From Sphingomonas sp. ERG5 (GTDB lineage: Bacteria > Pseudomonadota > Alphaproteobacteria > Sphingomonadales > Sphingomonadaceae), in the NCBI RefSeq assembly GCF_000803065.1, contig NZ_JSXI01000076.1, positions 40,804-104,803 on the forward strand: DNA of 64,000 nt. Reading direction: 5' to 3'. The notes below the pieces were generated by a model, which ran no database searches, had not been told where the DNA came from, and saw only the letters and a program-made list of their open reading frames with translations. Below, one piece after another: positions 1 through 9,215 of this stretch (positions within the stretch are counted from its first letter, which is position 1; every line of letters begins with the position of its first letter). A program made the translations under genes and the position numbers.

Positions 1-503
1 AGCTCGACCCGCTGTGGCAGGATTCGGCGCTGACCTCGATCCTCAATCCCGAAGTCGCGCTCTTCGCCAATCCGATCGCCGCGGCCGCCTGCGCCGCGGA
101 TTGCGTGGCTTCCACCGCGAAATTGCCGATCGACCAGATGTTCTGGTGCGCGGGCTGCAACGGTTCGATGTACCCGCTCAACGGCCATGTCCCGGCCCAT
201 GTAACCCAGGTCCAGGCCTCGCGCCTCGTCGCGGAACGCATGCTCTACAAGGTCCACCGCCAGGCGCTCGCTTGGGGCACGATGGGCTCGAAGGCGCTGT
301 GCCACAAGTACCTGATGCCGGTGATGCGCAAACAGCAATACCGCCTGCAGATGACCAATCCCATTTCGACGGTGAAGGGTCGCTACGCCTGCGCGCCGAT
401 CGGCGCGACCACGATCATTCCGCACACCGGCAAGTCCTTCCCGGTGAAGGGCGAGGACTTTGGCTACCTCGTCTGGCGCAAGCGCAACTGCTGCATGCTG
501 TGA
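1..503 (+). CDS. traU: TraU, conjugative pilus assembly protein (3' part only)
   Basis: The frame is open from the window edge and ends in TGA at 501-503, so only the C-terminal ~165 residues are present. The visible part has the TraU hallmarks DPLWQDSALTSILNPE, FANPIAAAACAADC and a Cys-rich stretch with WCAGCNGSMYPLNGH, ending KRNCCML. TraU is a periplasmic F-type T4SS protein needed for DNA transfer more than for pilus building. It heads a tight plus-strand run with trbC, traN, traF, traH and traG, which is the F-plasmid order. The 5' end and the rest of the transfer operon lie upstream of the window. Confidence 0.93.
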   Translation, partial: LDPLWQDSALTSILNPEVALFANPIAAAACAADCVASTAKLPIDQMFWCAGCNGSMYPLNGHVPAHVTQVQASRLVAERMLYKVHRQALAWGTMGSKALCHKYLMPVMRKQQYRLQMTNPISTVKGRYACAPIGATTIIPHTGKSFPVKGEDFGYLVWRKRNCCML

Positions 504-517
504 GGAGGGCGCGCGCA

Positions 518-1288
518 ATGATCCGGAAGCTTCCTGGGCCCACGCTTGCAGGCATGGCGGGGTTCCTCGCGCTTGCCGCAGTGTCGGCCGCGCTCGCCCA
601 GACCGTTGCACAAACCGTGGACGGGCTCGATCTCGGCGCAATCAAGGCGCGCGGGACCGAAGAGGTGAAGGACGCGCAAGCTTTTGTCGACGAGGTGGCG
701 GGCAGGGGCGAGGCACACCGGGCCGAGGCCGAGGAACTGAGGGATGAGGGCCTGCAGGCGGTTTCCTCGATCGATCCAGCCAGCCTTCCCAAGGGTCCTG
801 CCGGGCCAGTCGACTTCGACGAACTGCTGGACGGTGCCGCCGCGAACACGCGCGCACCCATGGGCGAGGGGCCGCTCTTAACGGTCTTCGCCAGCCTGTC
901 GATGCCGCAGTCATCCTTGAGCGCACTGATCCGCGACACGACAAAGGCTGGGGGCGTGGTCGTGTTCCGGGGGTTTCCGCACAGCAGCACCAAAGCCTTT
1001 GTCGAGGGCCTGAAACGGGTGGTCACCGACCAGGCGCAGGAGGCCCATATCGCGATCGACCCGCGGCTGTTCCGTGCCTTCAAGGTCACCGCCGCGCCGA
1101 CCTTCGTGGTGACGGGCCGCGAATACGAGCTTTGCGACGGCTTCGATTGCTCGAGCGCCGCACCCGACCACGACCGCATGGCGGGCAACGTCACGGTCGA
1201 ATACGCGCTTGAGAGTTTTGCTTCGGCGCGCGGACCGGGCGCCGGCATCGCCGGCGTGGCGCTCGCCAACTTGCGCAAGCGGGACTGA
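518..1288 (+). CDS. trbC: TrbC, F-type pilin assembly protein
   Basis: 256 residues. I chose the ATG at 518 because GGAGGG precedes it and because it yields a signal peptide (MIRKLPGPTLAGMAGFLALAAVSAALA), whereas the open frame further upstream only runs through traU. The C-terminal half has the TrbC_Ftype pattern: LLTVFASLSMPQSSLSALI, GGVVVFRGF, IDPRLFRAFKVTAAPTFVV. This is a thioredoxin-like fold, without a CXXC, found in periplasmic pilus-assembly factors that stabilise pilin and pair with TraW. It starts 14 bases after traU stops and traN follows 2 bases after its stop, so it is translated in an operon. Confidence 0.93.
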   Translation: MIRKLPGPTLAGMAGFLALAAVSAALAQTVAQTVDGLDLGAIKARGTEEVKDAQAFVDEVAGRGEAHRAEAEELRDEGLQAVSSIDPASLPKGPAGPVDFDELLDGAAANTRAPMGEGPLLTVFASLSMPQSSLSALIRDTTKAGGVVVFRGFPHSSTKAFVEGLKRVVTDQAQEAHIAIDPRLFRAFKVTAAPTFVVTGREYELCDGFDCSSAAPDHDRMAGNVTVEYALESFASARGPGAGIAGVALANLRKRD

Positions 1289-1290
1289 CC

Positions 1291-3426
1291 ATGCAGCCGC
1301 GCTCCCACCCTTGGCCAGCCTGGACCCGGCTCACGCCAGCACTGCTGCTCCTCGGCGCAGTGCTCACCGCCGAGCCGGCAAGCGCACAGGTCTATATCCC
1401 GCCGCCCGACGACCTGATCGAAGACCTGCCTGTCCTACCTCCCGCGATCGACCCCGGCATCGCGCCGCCTTCACCGCCGCCGCCTTCCGCGCCTAGCACC
1501 ATGACCGTGGACGAGGCCAAAGCCGAGGCGCGCAGCACAGGAAGTGCGCTGCGCGGTGCCTACGAAGGACTGACCCAGGCTCCGGGCGCGGCCGGACAGA
1601 TTCCGGGCTATCAGGACACCTATCCGGGCCAGACGAGCTATTACACCAACCCCGAAGCCATGCAGAGCGATGGCGCGGTGGCGGGCTGGAACAGCGAGGC
1701 CTACCAGACCGCAAATTCCACCACCCGACCGACCGTCGATGTCACCCGCGGCGATCTTTCGCGTGCGACCGCAATCGAGGCTGATCCGAACGCCTATCTG
1801 GACGGCATTAGCGCCGATGGTTCGACGGGCGCTTGCACGCCGCTACCGCCCGGCTCGGGCACAGCCAATACAGCAGAATGGACCTGCCACGTGGGCTCGA
1901 GCGTGGTGGAGCAGCTGCGGACCTGCACCCGCAGCCTGTCGGTCGCTGAATGGAACGAGACGCTCTACCAATACCTTTGCGTCACAGGCTCTGGTTTCGA
2001 TGGCTGCGCATCGCTTGCCGGCAATGCCATGTGCCGCAGGACCGCGAGCTATCCGATTCCCGAATACGCGCTGACGGTCGATTACTACGACTGCGACAGC
2101 CCGGTCAGCGACCCCAACGTCTACCTCATGGGCACCGTGCCAAAGCCGCCGCCTGCGGGCGCATTTCAGGTCGTGAGCAATGTCTATCGCTGCAACCGCG
2201 AGGGGATCGCCGATGCCCTGACCTTCGATCCCGTCACCGGCACGCCGCTGCAATACCTGACTGGCCTCCAGCAATGCGGGTCGATTGCCTCCAATGCCAG
2301 CTGCACGGCCACCAGCGCCACCGCAGCTGGCCTAGCTGAGCGCTCACTTTGCAAGACCTGGGACTTCGTCGGCGACCCTTTCGGAGGCGGCTATCTCACC
2401 TGCCTTGAGCCCGCAGCGCCCGAAGAGGTCTACGTCTGCACGTCGAACTTCGCGGGGATGACGGCGGAAAGCGCGATCTCGAAATGGTTCGTCGAGACCT
2501 GGACCGACAACGCCTGCGCCATCGACCTTGGTTCGTGCACCTATGCCAGCGAGCAATGCACTGCGGCAAACGAGACGCGGGTCGTCGGCGGCGTGGCAGT
2601 CACCCGGCCCTGCTGGGAAATGACCAAGACATACCAATGCCAGACCGTGGTCGGCGGCGGCAACGATTGCGGCACGCTCGAGGCGACTGCGGGCTGCTCG
2701 CAAACCCGCGAAATCTGTCTCGACGATCCGCCGCGCAGCGATGGCACCTGCGACGTGATCGAGCGCGTCTACACCTGCCCGATCCCGGGCACGGTTCAGG
2801 AACCCACCCAGTATATCTGCGGCGGCGACGTCTACTGCGTGAACGGCGAATGCGAAGCCGTGGAGCGCGAGGCCTCCGACGAATTCAAGGATGCCGTCGT
2901 TGCGCTAAACGCGCTCGGTCAGGCCAATGCCGAGTTCGATGAAGCCGCGCTCACGCTGTTTCGCGGCACGCGCGAGAGCTGCTCGCACAAGGTCTTCGGG
3001 CTGTCGAACTGCTGCTCGGGCAAGGGCGTACCGCTGCTGACGCCGTGGCTGTGCGATGCGGCCGAGAAGCTGCTCGACGAGAAGGACGACGCCGGGCTTT
3101 GCCACAAGGTCGGCACCTATTGCTCATCGAGCTTCCTTGGCATCTGCGTCACCAAGAAGGACGTCTATTGCTGCTTCCAGTCGAAGATCAGCCGCATCCT
3201 CCAGGAGCAGGGCCGCCCGCAGATCGGCAAGCCCTGGGGCAAGCCCAAGACCGAGACCTGCGAAGGCTTCTCGATCTTCGAGTTCCAGCAGCTCGATCTT
3301 GCCGCGATGGATTTTTCCGAGGTCTACGCCGACTTCATGGAGGCCGCGAAGCTCCCCGACGAAGCCGCCGCCCTTGTCCAGATCCAGCAGAAAATCGCGG
3401 ACTATTACGCCGCGCACAAGCCGTGA
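1291..3426 (+). CDS. traN: TraN, mating-pair stabilisation outer-membrane protein
   Basis: 711 residues with an N-terminal signal peptide ending near SAQVYIPPP, then a proline-rich segment and a long cysteine-rich body. Regularly spaced Cys pairs (for example CTRSLSVAEWNETLYQYLC, CVTKKDVYCCFQSKISRILQEQGR and the GLSNCCSGKG segment) are typical of TraN. TraN sits in the outer membrane of the donor and contacts recipient surface proteins to stabilise mating pairs. Size is near the usual 600-1000 of the family. It lies between trbC and traF, as in F. The recipient receptor specificity cannot be read from sequence alone. Confidence 0.92.
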   Translation: MQPRSHPWPAWTRLTPALLLLGAVLTAEPASAQVYIPPPDDLIEDLPVLPPAIDPGIAPPSPPPPSAPSTMTVDEAKAEARSTGSALRGAYEGLTQAPGAAGQIPGYQDTYPGQTSYYTNPEAMQSDGAVAGWNSEAYQTANSTTRPTVDVTRGDLSRATAIEADPNAYLDGISADGSTGACTPLPPGSGTANTAEWTCHVGSSVVEQLRTCTRSLSVAEWNETLYQYLCVTGSGFDGCASLAGNAMCRRTASYPIPEYALTVDYYDCDSPVSDPNVYLMGTVPKPPPAGAFQVVSNVYRCNREGIADALTFDPVTGTPLQYLTGLQQCGSIASNASCTATSATAAGLAERSLCKTWDFVGDPFGGGYLTCLEPAAPEEVYVCTSNFAGMTAESAISKWFVETWTDNACAIDLGSCTYASEQCTAANETRVVGGVAVTRPCWEMTKTYQCQTVVGGGNDCGTLEATAGCSQTREICLDDPPRSDGTCDVIERVYTCPIPGTVQEPTQYICGGDVYCVNGECEAVEREASDEFKDAVVALNALGQANAEFDEAALTLFRGTRESCSHKVFGLSNCCSGKGVPLLTPWLCDAAEKLLDEKDDAGLCHKVGTYCSSSFLGICVTKKDVYCCFQSKISRILQEQGRPQIGKPWGKPKTETCEGFSIFEFQQLDLAAMDFSEVYADFMEAAKLPDEAAALVQIQQKIADYYAAHKP

Positions 3427-3436
3427 GGAGATCGCC

Positions 3437-4252
3437 ATGAGTAGAGGTACGCTCGCCGCACTGGCGGCTTTGCTGGCGGCACATGTCGCACCCGTTATCC
3501 CTGCGGCCATCGCGGCGGACGGCGACGGCGTCGAAGTCGAACAGCAGGAAGACGCGCTCTATTGCAAAGAGCGAAGGCTCGGCACCTGGTTCTACTGCGA
3601 AAAGCCGAAGGAGACGCCGCAGATCACTGCCGTACCGCAAGCGTCCGCGCGGGATCGCCTGGCCGCGATCAGTACCAGTCTCGAGGAGCTGAAGGCGCGC
3701 GCGATCCTCGAGCCGAGCCCCGAGAACGTCACTGCCTATGTCCGCTTCCAGCGCGAGCAGCTTGATCGCTCCTCGATGTTCGCCGACGTCTGGCAGCGCG
3801 CACTGTGGCAGGATCCCGGGCTCGACTACACATTGCAGCGCCCGGTTTCGACGCTTGGCAAGCGCGCGTGGATCGACCAGCGCAAGAGCGACCGCGACCT
3901 GGTCATGGCCCAGCTCTCACAGCGCTACGGGGTGTTCTACTTCTACGCTTCGAGCTGCGGGGCCTGCGACATCTTCTCGCCGATCCTCAAAGCCGTCAGC
4001 GACAAGTACGGGCTCTCGGTGCTCGCCGTCTCGATGGACGGCGGCCCTTCGGCGGTCTTCCCCGGCTACATGGTCGATAGCGGCCAATACGAGCGCCTTG
4101 GCATGGGCACCGACCGGCAAGTGCCCGCGCTCGTCCTGTTCGACAGCATAACCAAGCAGCCCATGCCGATTGGTTACGGCATCCTCAGCCAGGACGAGAT
4201 CATGGAGCGGGTGTTCCAGCTGACCCAGGTTACCGCCGGGAGTGACTACTGA
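3437..4252 (+). CDS. traF: TraF, thioredoxin-fold conjugation protein
   Basis: 271 residues from the ATG at 3437, preceded by GAGGAG; the frame extends upstream only inside traN. A signal peptide (LAALAALLAAHVAPVIPAAIAA) is followed by a coiled region and a C-terminal thioredoxin-like domain with YGVFYFYASSCGACD, so a CXXC (CGAC) is present, and then VPALVLFD, the usual cis-Pro strand. TraF works in the periplasm for pilus assembly; the retained CXXC suggests it can also act as a disulfide oxidoreductase or isomerase for Cys-rich partners such as TraN and TraU. Its stop overlaps the traH start by one base. Confidence 0.92.
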   Translation: MSRGTLAALAALLAAHVAPVIPAAIAADGDGVEVEQQEDALYCKERRLGTWFYCEKPKETPQITAVPQASARDRLAAISTSLEELKARAILEPSPENVTAYVRFQREQLDRSSMFADVWQRALWQDPGLDYTLQRPVSTLGKRAWIDQRKSDRDLVMAQLSQRYGVFYFYASSCGACDIFSPILKAVSDKYGLSVLAVSMDGGPSAVFPGYMVDSGQYERLGMGTDRQVPALVLFDSITKQPMPIGYGILSQDEIMERVFQLTQVTAGSDY

Positions 4253-5730
4253 TGCGCAAGTCTCAATCCTCCCGCCGCTGCGCGATGAAGCTCCGGACCC
4301 GGCTTTCGGGTGGCTCGAAGCGGGTGCTCGGGTCCCTGCTCGCCGGCTCGATCGTACTTGCTTCGCCGACCCCGGCACTCGCCGGCGTCGAGGGCGAGAT
4401 GCAGAGCTTCATGTCCGAGATGGGCGTGCAGGGGAACGTCACGGGTCCCAGCGCCTACCAGGGCCAGTCGGCGGGCTATTATTCGGGTGGCGCGGTCTGG
4501 TCGCGGTTCCCGCAAAAGAACATCCAGCCCTTCAACATCCAGCTGCCGCATGCGCGCGCCGGCTGCGGCGGCATCGACCTGTTCGCGGGATCGTTCTCGT
4601 TCATCAACACCGCCGAACTGGTGGCGATGCTCAAAGCCACCGCCAACAACGCGCTGGGCTTCGCCTTCAAGCTCGCCATCGACACGATCTCGCCCGAAAT
4701 CGGCAAGGTCATGGATGAGCTTGCCCAGAAGGTGCAGCAGATGAACCAGATGAACATCTCGAGCTGCGAGACCGCGCAGGCGCTGGTGGGCGGGCTGTGG
4801 CCGACTTCCGACACGGCCTCCTCGGTGATCTGCGAGGCGATCGCCAACAGCCAGGGCGCGGTCGCCGACTGGGCCAAGGCGCGCCAGCAATGCAACAACG
4901 GCGGCCAGCGCGAGGCCCTGAAGGGCGCAAATTCCGACCCGGACATGCGCGAACAGGCGGGCATGCCCAACAACTATACCTGGGAGGCTTTGGGCAAGAA
5001 ATACGGCGGGTTCGATGCCCAGTTCCGCGAGTTCCTGATGACGCTGGTCGGCACGGTGATCTACGACCCCAATGGCACTGGCGGCAAACCGCGCGTCCAG
5101 TTCATCGGCCCCGCCGATAGCGCGCTGATCAGCGCCATGCTCGATGGCACGTCATCGACGCCGCACAAGGTCTGGAGCTGCGGCTCGGATACCACCAAGT
5201 GCATGAACCCCAGCGAGATCGACATGGTGATCGGACCCAACGCGGCGATCAAGACCAAGGTGCGCGCGCTTATCGAGTCCATGGCCCTCAAGGTGCGCGA
5301 TCCCGGAGCCTCGCTGACGACGGGCGAGGTCCAGCTTCTCGGCATGGCGAGCGTGCCGGTCTACAAGATCATCACCGTGAGCGCGGCCGCCGAGTTCGGG
5401 ATCTCGGCCCAGGAGATCAACGACCTTTCCGAAATCGTTGCGGTCGATCTGGTCACCACCATGACCATGCGGTTCATCGACATGGCAATCAATTCGCGGT
5501 CCGACTTCAACGGCGCGGACGCTGATAGCTTACGCGAATGGCGTGAGGGACTTTACGAAACCCGCCGCAACTTCCTCGGGATCGCGGCGCGCACTTCTGA
5601 CCGCTTCGACCAGACCTTTGCGCTGATCCAGCGCACGCAGATGCTGGAGAAGACCCTGCGCACGCAATTGAGCCCGCAGATGTCGGCGGCGCTGCGCTTC
5701 TCGCGCACCTTGAACCAACAGGTCCAGTAA
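4252..5730 (+). CDS. traH: TraH, conjugative pilus assembly protein
   Basis: 492 residues. The first ATG (4252) overlaps the traF stop, but the second in-frame ATG (MKLRTRLSGG) may be the true start because it leads straight into a signal peptide ending SPTPALA. TraH signatures follow: the GGAVWSRFPQKN segment, HARAGCGGIDLFAGSFSFIN, NISSCETAQALVGGLWP. The C-terminal region is helical. TraH is an exported protein that joins TraF, TraU, TrbB and others in the outer-membrane-associated pilus complex. Length matches F TraH (about 460). It is translationally coupled to traF. Confidence 0.93.
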   Translation: MRKSQSSRRCAMKLRTRLSGGSKRVLGSLLAGSIVLASPTPALAGVEGEMQSFMSEMGVQGNVTGPSAYQGQSAGYYSGGAVWSRFPQKNIQPFNIQLPHARAGCGGIDLFAGSFSFINTAELVAMLKATANNALGFAFKLAIDTISPEIGKVMDELAQKVQQMNQMNISSCETAQALVGGLWPTSDTASSVICEAIANSQGAVADWAKARQQCNNGGQREALKGANSDPDMREQAGMPNNYTWEALGKKYGGFDAQFREFLMTLVGTVIYDPNGTGGKPRVQFIGPADSALISAMLDGTSSTPHKVWSCGSDTTKCMNPSEIDMVIGPNAAIKTKVRALIESMALKVRDPGASLTTGEVQLLGMASVPVYKIITVSAAAEFGISAQEINDLSEIVAVDLVTTMTMRFIDMAINSRSDFNGADADSLREWREGLYETRRNFLGIAARTSDRFDQTFALIQRTQMLEKTLRTQLSPQMSAALRFSRTLNQQVQ

Positions 5731-5743
5731 GGGGCGCTGGCGG

Positions 5744-8700
5744 ATGCTCGAGGTCTACACGGTCGGCGGCGGCGATTATCTCGTCAACACCTTCAACGCC
5801 ATCGCCGCCTGGACCGGTTCGGGCGGGTTCAAGTCGCTGATCCGGGTCGTAATGGTGATGGGGCTGATCTACGCGCTCCTTATCACCGCGATGGATCTCG
5901 ACTGGCGCGCCTGGTTTCGCTGGTTCATCCAGTCGACACTGATCTACCTCGTGCTCATGGTGCCGACGGTCACGATCAAGGTCACCGACCGCATCAATCC
6001 GGGCCTCGCGCCCGCAACTGTCGCCAATGTGTCGATCGGGCTCGGCGTAATGGCCTCGTTCACCAGCCAGGTGAGCGACTATTTCACCCGCACCGCCGAG
6101 ACCGTTTTCGTCATGCCGGCGGCCTTGAACTATTCCAATGGCGGCTTCGTCTATGGCGCGCGGATGTGGGACAAGGTGCGTGGGTTCGAGATCCGCAATC
6201 CCGTGTTCAAGGCCAACTTGGACGGCTACCTCAAGCAATGCGCCTATTACGACATCCTGCTCGGCACCAAGAGTTTGAAGCTGCTCAGCGAGTCGACCGA
6301 TCTCTGGGCCGATCTTGGGGTGGGTGCCGCCACCAACCGTGGCATGAAATATCTGACCGATACCGGTGGCGGGACGGTCGATATCGAGGGCAAGACCTGC
6401 GCCGAGGCCTGGGGCCTGATCGATGGGCGGTGGGACACCGAGATCAATGCCTATGCGCTGCCTTTCGCGCATTCGATGTACCCCAAGCTCACTCAGGCTG
6501 CCGCCGGTGCCAAGCTCGCTGCCGATGTGCCGGTGGTCTCGCAGCTACTCACCGGCAGCGCCATGACCCGGAACCAGTTCTTCAAGCAGAAGAGCATGGT
6601 CGATGCTTTCGAGGCCGCCCAGCTCGACTTCGGCAATGCTGACAGCGATTCCTTCGCGCTGCAACGCGCTGATGCCCAGACCCGCAACGCGATGACGACT
6701 GCGGCCGAGCAGGGACTGATCTGGATCCCGGTGCTGAACGTGGTGCTGACGGTCGTGTTCTACGCGCTGTTCCCGATCGTTTTTCCGCTGCTGCTGTTTC
6801 CGCGCAGCGGTATCGCGACGCTCAAGGGCTATTTTGCCGGTTTCTTCTACCTTGCCGCATGGGGACCAATCTACGTCCTCATTCACATGTTCATCATGGA
6901 CCGCCTCGCAGCGCAGACCAATGCGGCGGCGGCGGGCGGGGTGAGCCTTGTGAACTGGGCCGGGATCGATGCCGTCAATCAGGACGTCGCCACCATGGCG
7001 GGGTTCCTGATGATGTCGGTGCCGGTGCTTGCTCTCATGGTGATGCGCGGCACCATGTCGGTCGCCTCCAACATGGGCTCGATGCTCGCCCCTGCGCAGG
7101 GCGGGGCGGATGCGGCCGCGCTCGAGCGGACCACCGGCAACTATGCCTTCGGTGATGTCAGCCATGGCAATCTCAATGCGAACAACCGCCAGATGGCGCA
7201 GTGGAACCAGGCGCCCAATCTCATGGCTGGGGCCGCCCATTCAGGATTCCGGGGCGATGATGGCCGGATGTACCATCAATACGGCGAGGGCCACACGGTG
7301 ATCGACAGCAGCGGCGCCATCTCGCAGCTGCCGTTCAAGGCGTCGATGACACGCGGTTACGCCAGCGATCTCAGGAACCAGGGTCAGTGGTACATGAACG
7401 AGGCCGAGCGCATCGAGAATGGCACCTCGGCGACCTGGAGCAGTTCGCGCGGAACATTCGGCAGTGCGGTCGCTGCTAGCAGCGAGGTCAGCGGGTCGCG
7501 AAGCGAGCGCGGGTCGCGCTCGTCAGACACGCATAATGTCGGCGGCAATGTGATGGTCGAGGGCTCGTCGGGCAAGTCCACGCGCGAAGTCACGAATGAC
7601 GATCTGATCCTGCGGCAGGGCAACAGTCGATCGAGTGGGAATTTTTCGGCGAGGACCTTCGGCACAAGTGCGTCGCTTACGGGTACAGGCACAATCGGAA
7701 CGCCGCTTGAAGGTGCCATCGGGAGTGGTGTGTCTGCCTCAATGTCAGCTGCACTGTCGGGCCGAAAGGAGACCGGAGACAATGCGAGCGCAAATACCGA
7801 GCGCTCCGCTACCAACCAGGTCACGCGCGGGACGGACAAGTCCGAGGATGTGGGCAGCCGGGTCGTGGTCAGTGGCAACAGCGGCGATGTCCGGTCGTCG
7901 GGCACATTCAGCCAGAACTCCGATTACACCGATGCCAGCCAGAGCCGGACTGCCAGCGAAGGCACCGACTGGCGCATAGCCGAGGCCGACGAGCGGCGCG
8001 CGGCGGCTGCGCGCTACCGCGAGATTGGTGGCAGGATGATGTCCGAAGCCAGCTACGCGGAGAGCCATGGATTCCAGGTGTCGAGCGACATGTCGAACTT
8101 GATCCAGGATCGCTACGAGGCCCTGCAGCGTGAACATCCTGAATGGCATCTTCCCGACATCTCGAACCCGCGCCTCGACTACCGCGATCTCGCAAGGCGC
8201 GATCAGGCCATCAGCTACATCATGGATGACCTGATGAGTGATCTGCGCAATCGGCGCATCGACGAACTGGCGGACGTAGCCGATATTGCGGGCAAGGGCT
8301 CGATCGGCAGCAACGCCGAACTTGGCATGCCGGACAGCGTTGCACTGCCGTCTTCCGGGCGCTCATCGGCGCTCGTGGCTTCTCCCTTGGAAGGAGGAAC
8401 GCATCTGGCGGCTCCGGATGGACCGGTTGATGGAGCAAAGCTTGCGCGAGAGCTGGGACTAGGTGTCAAACCAAGCGCGCAACTAGGTCGGATGGATGGT
8501 GAACTCGTTCCGGCCATGGGCGTGGTGGCAGAGGAGGCAAGGGCGCTCGGACTCCCTCGGCCCGTGGTCACCTCAGGCAACGACAGTACCCAGCACGTGG
8601 CTGGTTCCGCCCATTATGACAACCGGGCGCTGGACTTTCGTGGGAACAACATTTCGGACGAGCAGGGCGAGCAATGGGCAGAGCGCGTGCAGCAACGCCT

Positions 8701-8785
8701 CGGCTCATCATATGCTGTGGACTTTGAGCGGTTCCCCGACAATCCGGCTCGGGACCATCTGCATGTCGCGAAGCGGTCAAGCTGA
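5744..8785 (+). CDS. traG: TraG, pilus assembly/mating-pair protein with C-terminal M15-like peptidase domain
   Basis: 1013 residues. The N-terminal ~440 residues are the TraG_N inner-membrane domain, with hydrophobic segments near 30-50, 58-80, 325-390 and 415-435. The middle is a long Ser/Gly/Thr-rich, low-complexity periplasmic stretch (about 560-740). The final ~120 residues hold GSAHYDNRALDFRG (H957 and D964 spaced H-x6-D) and RDHLHV (D1004, H1005, H1007), the zinc-ligand arrangement of M15/VanY-type peptidases. F TraG acts in pilus assembly and mating-pair stabilisation; here a peptidoglycan-cutting activity appears fused on. It is the last plus-strand transfer gene in the window. Confidence 0.9.
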   Translation: MLEVYTVGGGDYLVNTFNAIAAWTGSGGFKSLIRVVMVMGLIYALLITAMDLDWRAWFRWFIQSTLIYLVLMVPTVTIKVTDRINPGLAPATVANVSIGLGVMASFTSQVSDYFTRTAETVFVMPAALNYSNGGFVYGARMWDKVRGFEIRNPVFKANLDGYLKQCAYYDILLGTKSLKLLSESTDLWADLGVGAATNRGMKYLTDTGGGTVDIEGKTCAEAWGLIDGRWDTEINAYALPFAHSMYPKLTQAAAGAKLAADVPVVSQLLTGSAMTRNQFFKQKSMVDAFEAAQLDFGNADSDSFALQRADAQTRNAMTTAAEQGLIWIPVLNVVLTVVFYALFPIVFPLLLFPRSGIATLKGYFAGFFYLAAWGPIYVLIHMFIMDRLAAQTNAAAAGGVSLVNWAGIDAVNQDVATMAGFLMMSVPVLALMVMRGTMSVASNMGSMLAPAQGGADAAALERTTGNYAFGDVSHGNLNANNRQMAQWNQAPNLMAGAAHSGFRGDDGRMYHQYGEGHTVIDSSGAISQLPFKASMTRGYASDLRNQGQWYMNEAERIENGTSATWSSSRGTFGSAVAASSEVSGSRSERGSRSSDTHNVGGNVMVEGSSGKSTREVTNDDLILRQGNSRSSGNFSARTFGTSASLTGTGTIGTPLEGAIGSGVSASMSAALSGRKETGDNASANTERSATNQVTRGTDKSEDVGSRVVVSGNSGDVRSSGTFSQNSDYTDASQSRTASEGTDWRIAEADERRAAAARYREIGGRMMSEASYAESHGFQVSSDMSNLIQDRYEALQREHPEWHLPDISNPRLDYRDLARRDQAISYIMDDLMSDLRNRRIDELADVADIAGKGSIGSNAELGMPDSVALPSSGRSSALVASPLEGGTHLAAPDGPVDGAKLARELGLGVKPSAQLGRMDGELVPAMGVVAEEARALGLPRPVVTSGNDSTQHVAGSAHYDNRALDFRGNNISDEQGEQWAERVQQRLGSSYAVDFERFPDNPARDHLHVAKRSS

Positions 8786-8793
8786 CAGTGAGC

Positions 8794-8991
8794 CTATCCG
8801 AAGATATTCGCCATATATGCGAGCGCTGCACCTGCTATGACCATAAAGACCGCCAGCGTCATAGTAAGGGGGCTGCGCCCAGCCTGACCTTCGCCGCGAA
8901 AAGTCGGCAGCTGTTGACCGGTAACGTGATCGAAATGCCCGGGACGCGGATAAATAGGTTGCCCATCCAGTCCGTATCGATCGTGGTTCAT
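8794..8991 (-). CDS. Small membrane-anchored protein, function unknown
   Basis: 65 residues: a polar N-terminus (MNHDRYGLDGQPIYPRPGHFD) and one C-terminal transmembrane helix (TMTLAVFMVIAGAALAYMANI). GGAGCCCCACC lies just upstream of the start on the coding strand. It is convergent with traG, with 8 bases between the stop codons. A tail-anchored inner-membrane protein is the likely topology. I do not recognise the family. An opposing plus-strand frame over the same bases lacks these protein-like features and was not chosen. Confidence 0.5.
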   Translation of the reverse strand: MNHDRYGLDGQPIYPRPGHFDHVTGQQLPTFRGEGQAGRSPLTMTLAVFMVIAGAALAYMANIFG

Positions 8992-9151
8992 GGTGGGGCT
9001 CCTTGCTCTGGCAATCGATACCCTGATCGGGCCGATTTTTCAATGATGTGCCAGGAAAAAGGGTGAGCCCCCGCCACCCTTTTCGCACCCTCGCACTCCC
9101 CGGCGCGAAACGCCGACCACCCTGCCTGCGACTGCGCCCCGACCTTAAACG

Positions 9152-9182
9152 ATGCGGAGATTATGGCAGCTATTCTCCGCAT
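9152..9182. repeat. Palindrome ATGCGGAGA-N13-TCTCCGCAT
   Basis: Perfect 9-bp inverted arms (9152-9160 and 9174-9182) around a 13-base centre containing TTATGGC. The centre resembles that of the larger palindrome in front of the recombinase gene at 62850-62885 (GA-TAATGGC-TCTTCTC against GA-TTATGGC-AGCTATTCTC). Arm length and spacing fit a tyrosine-recombinase core site. It lies in gene-free DNA between the transfer operon and the toxin-antitoxin pair, so it may be an old integration or recombination site. No function is proven. Confidence 0.4.
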
Positions 9183-9215
9183 AATGTGCGGTGAATAGAC
9201 CCTCTGATCCTGCGC

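Noticed and set aside
8788..9066. 92-codon plus-strand frame after traG
   Set aside because: Overlaps the better minus-strand membrane-protein gene and shows no coding character.
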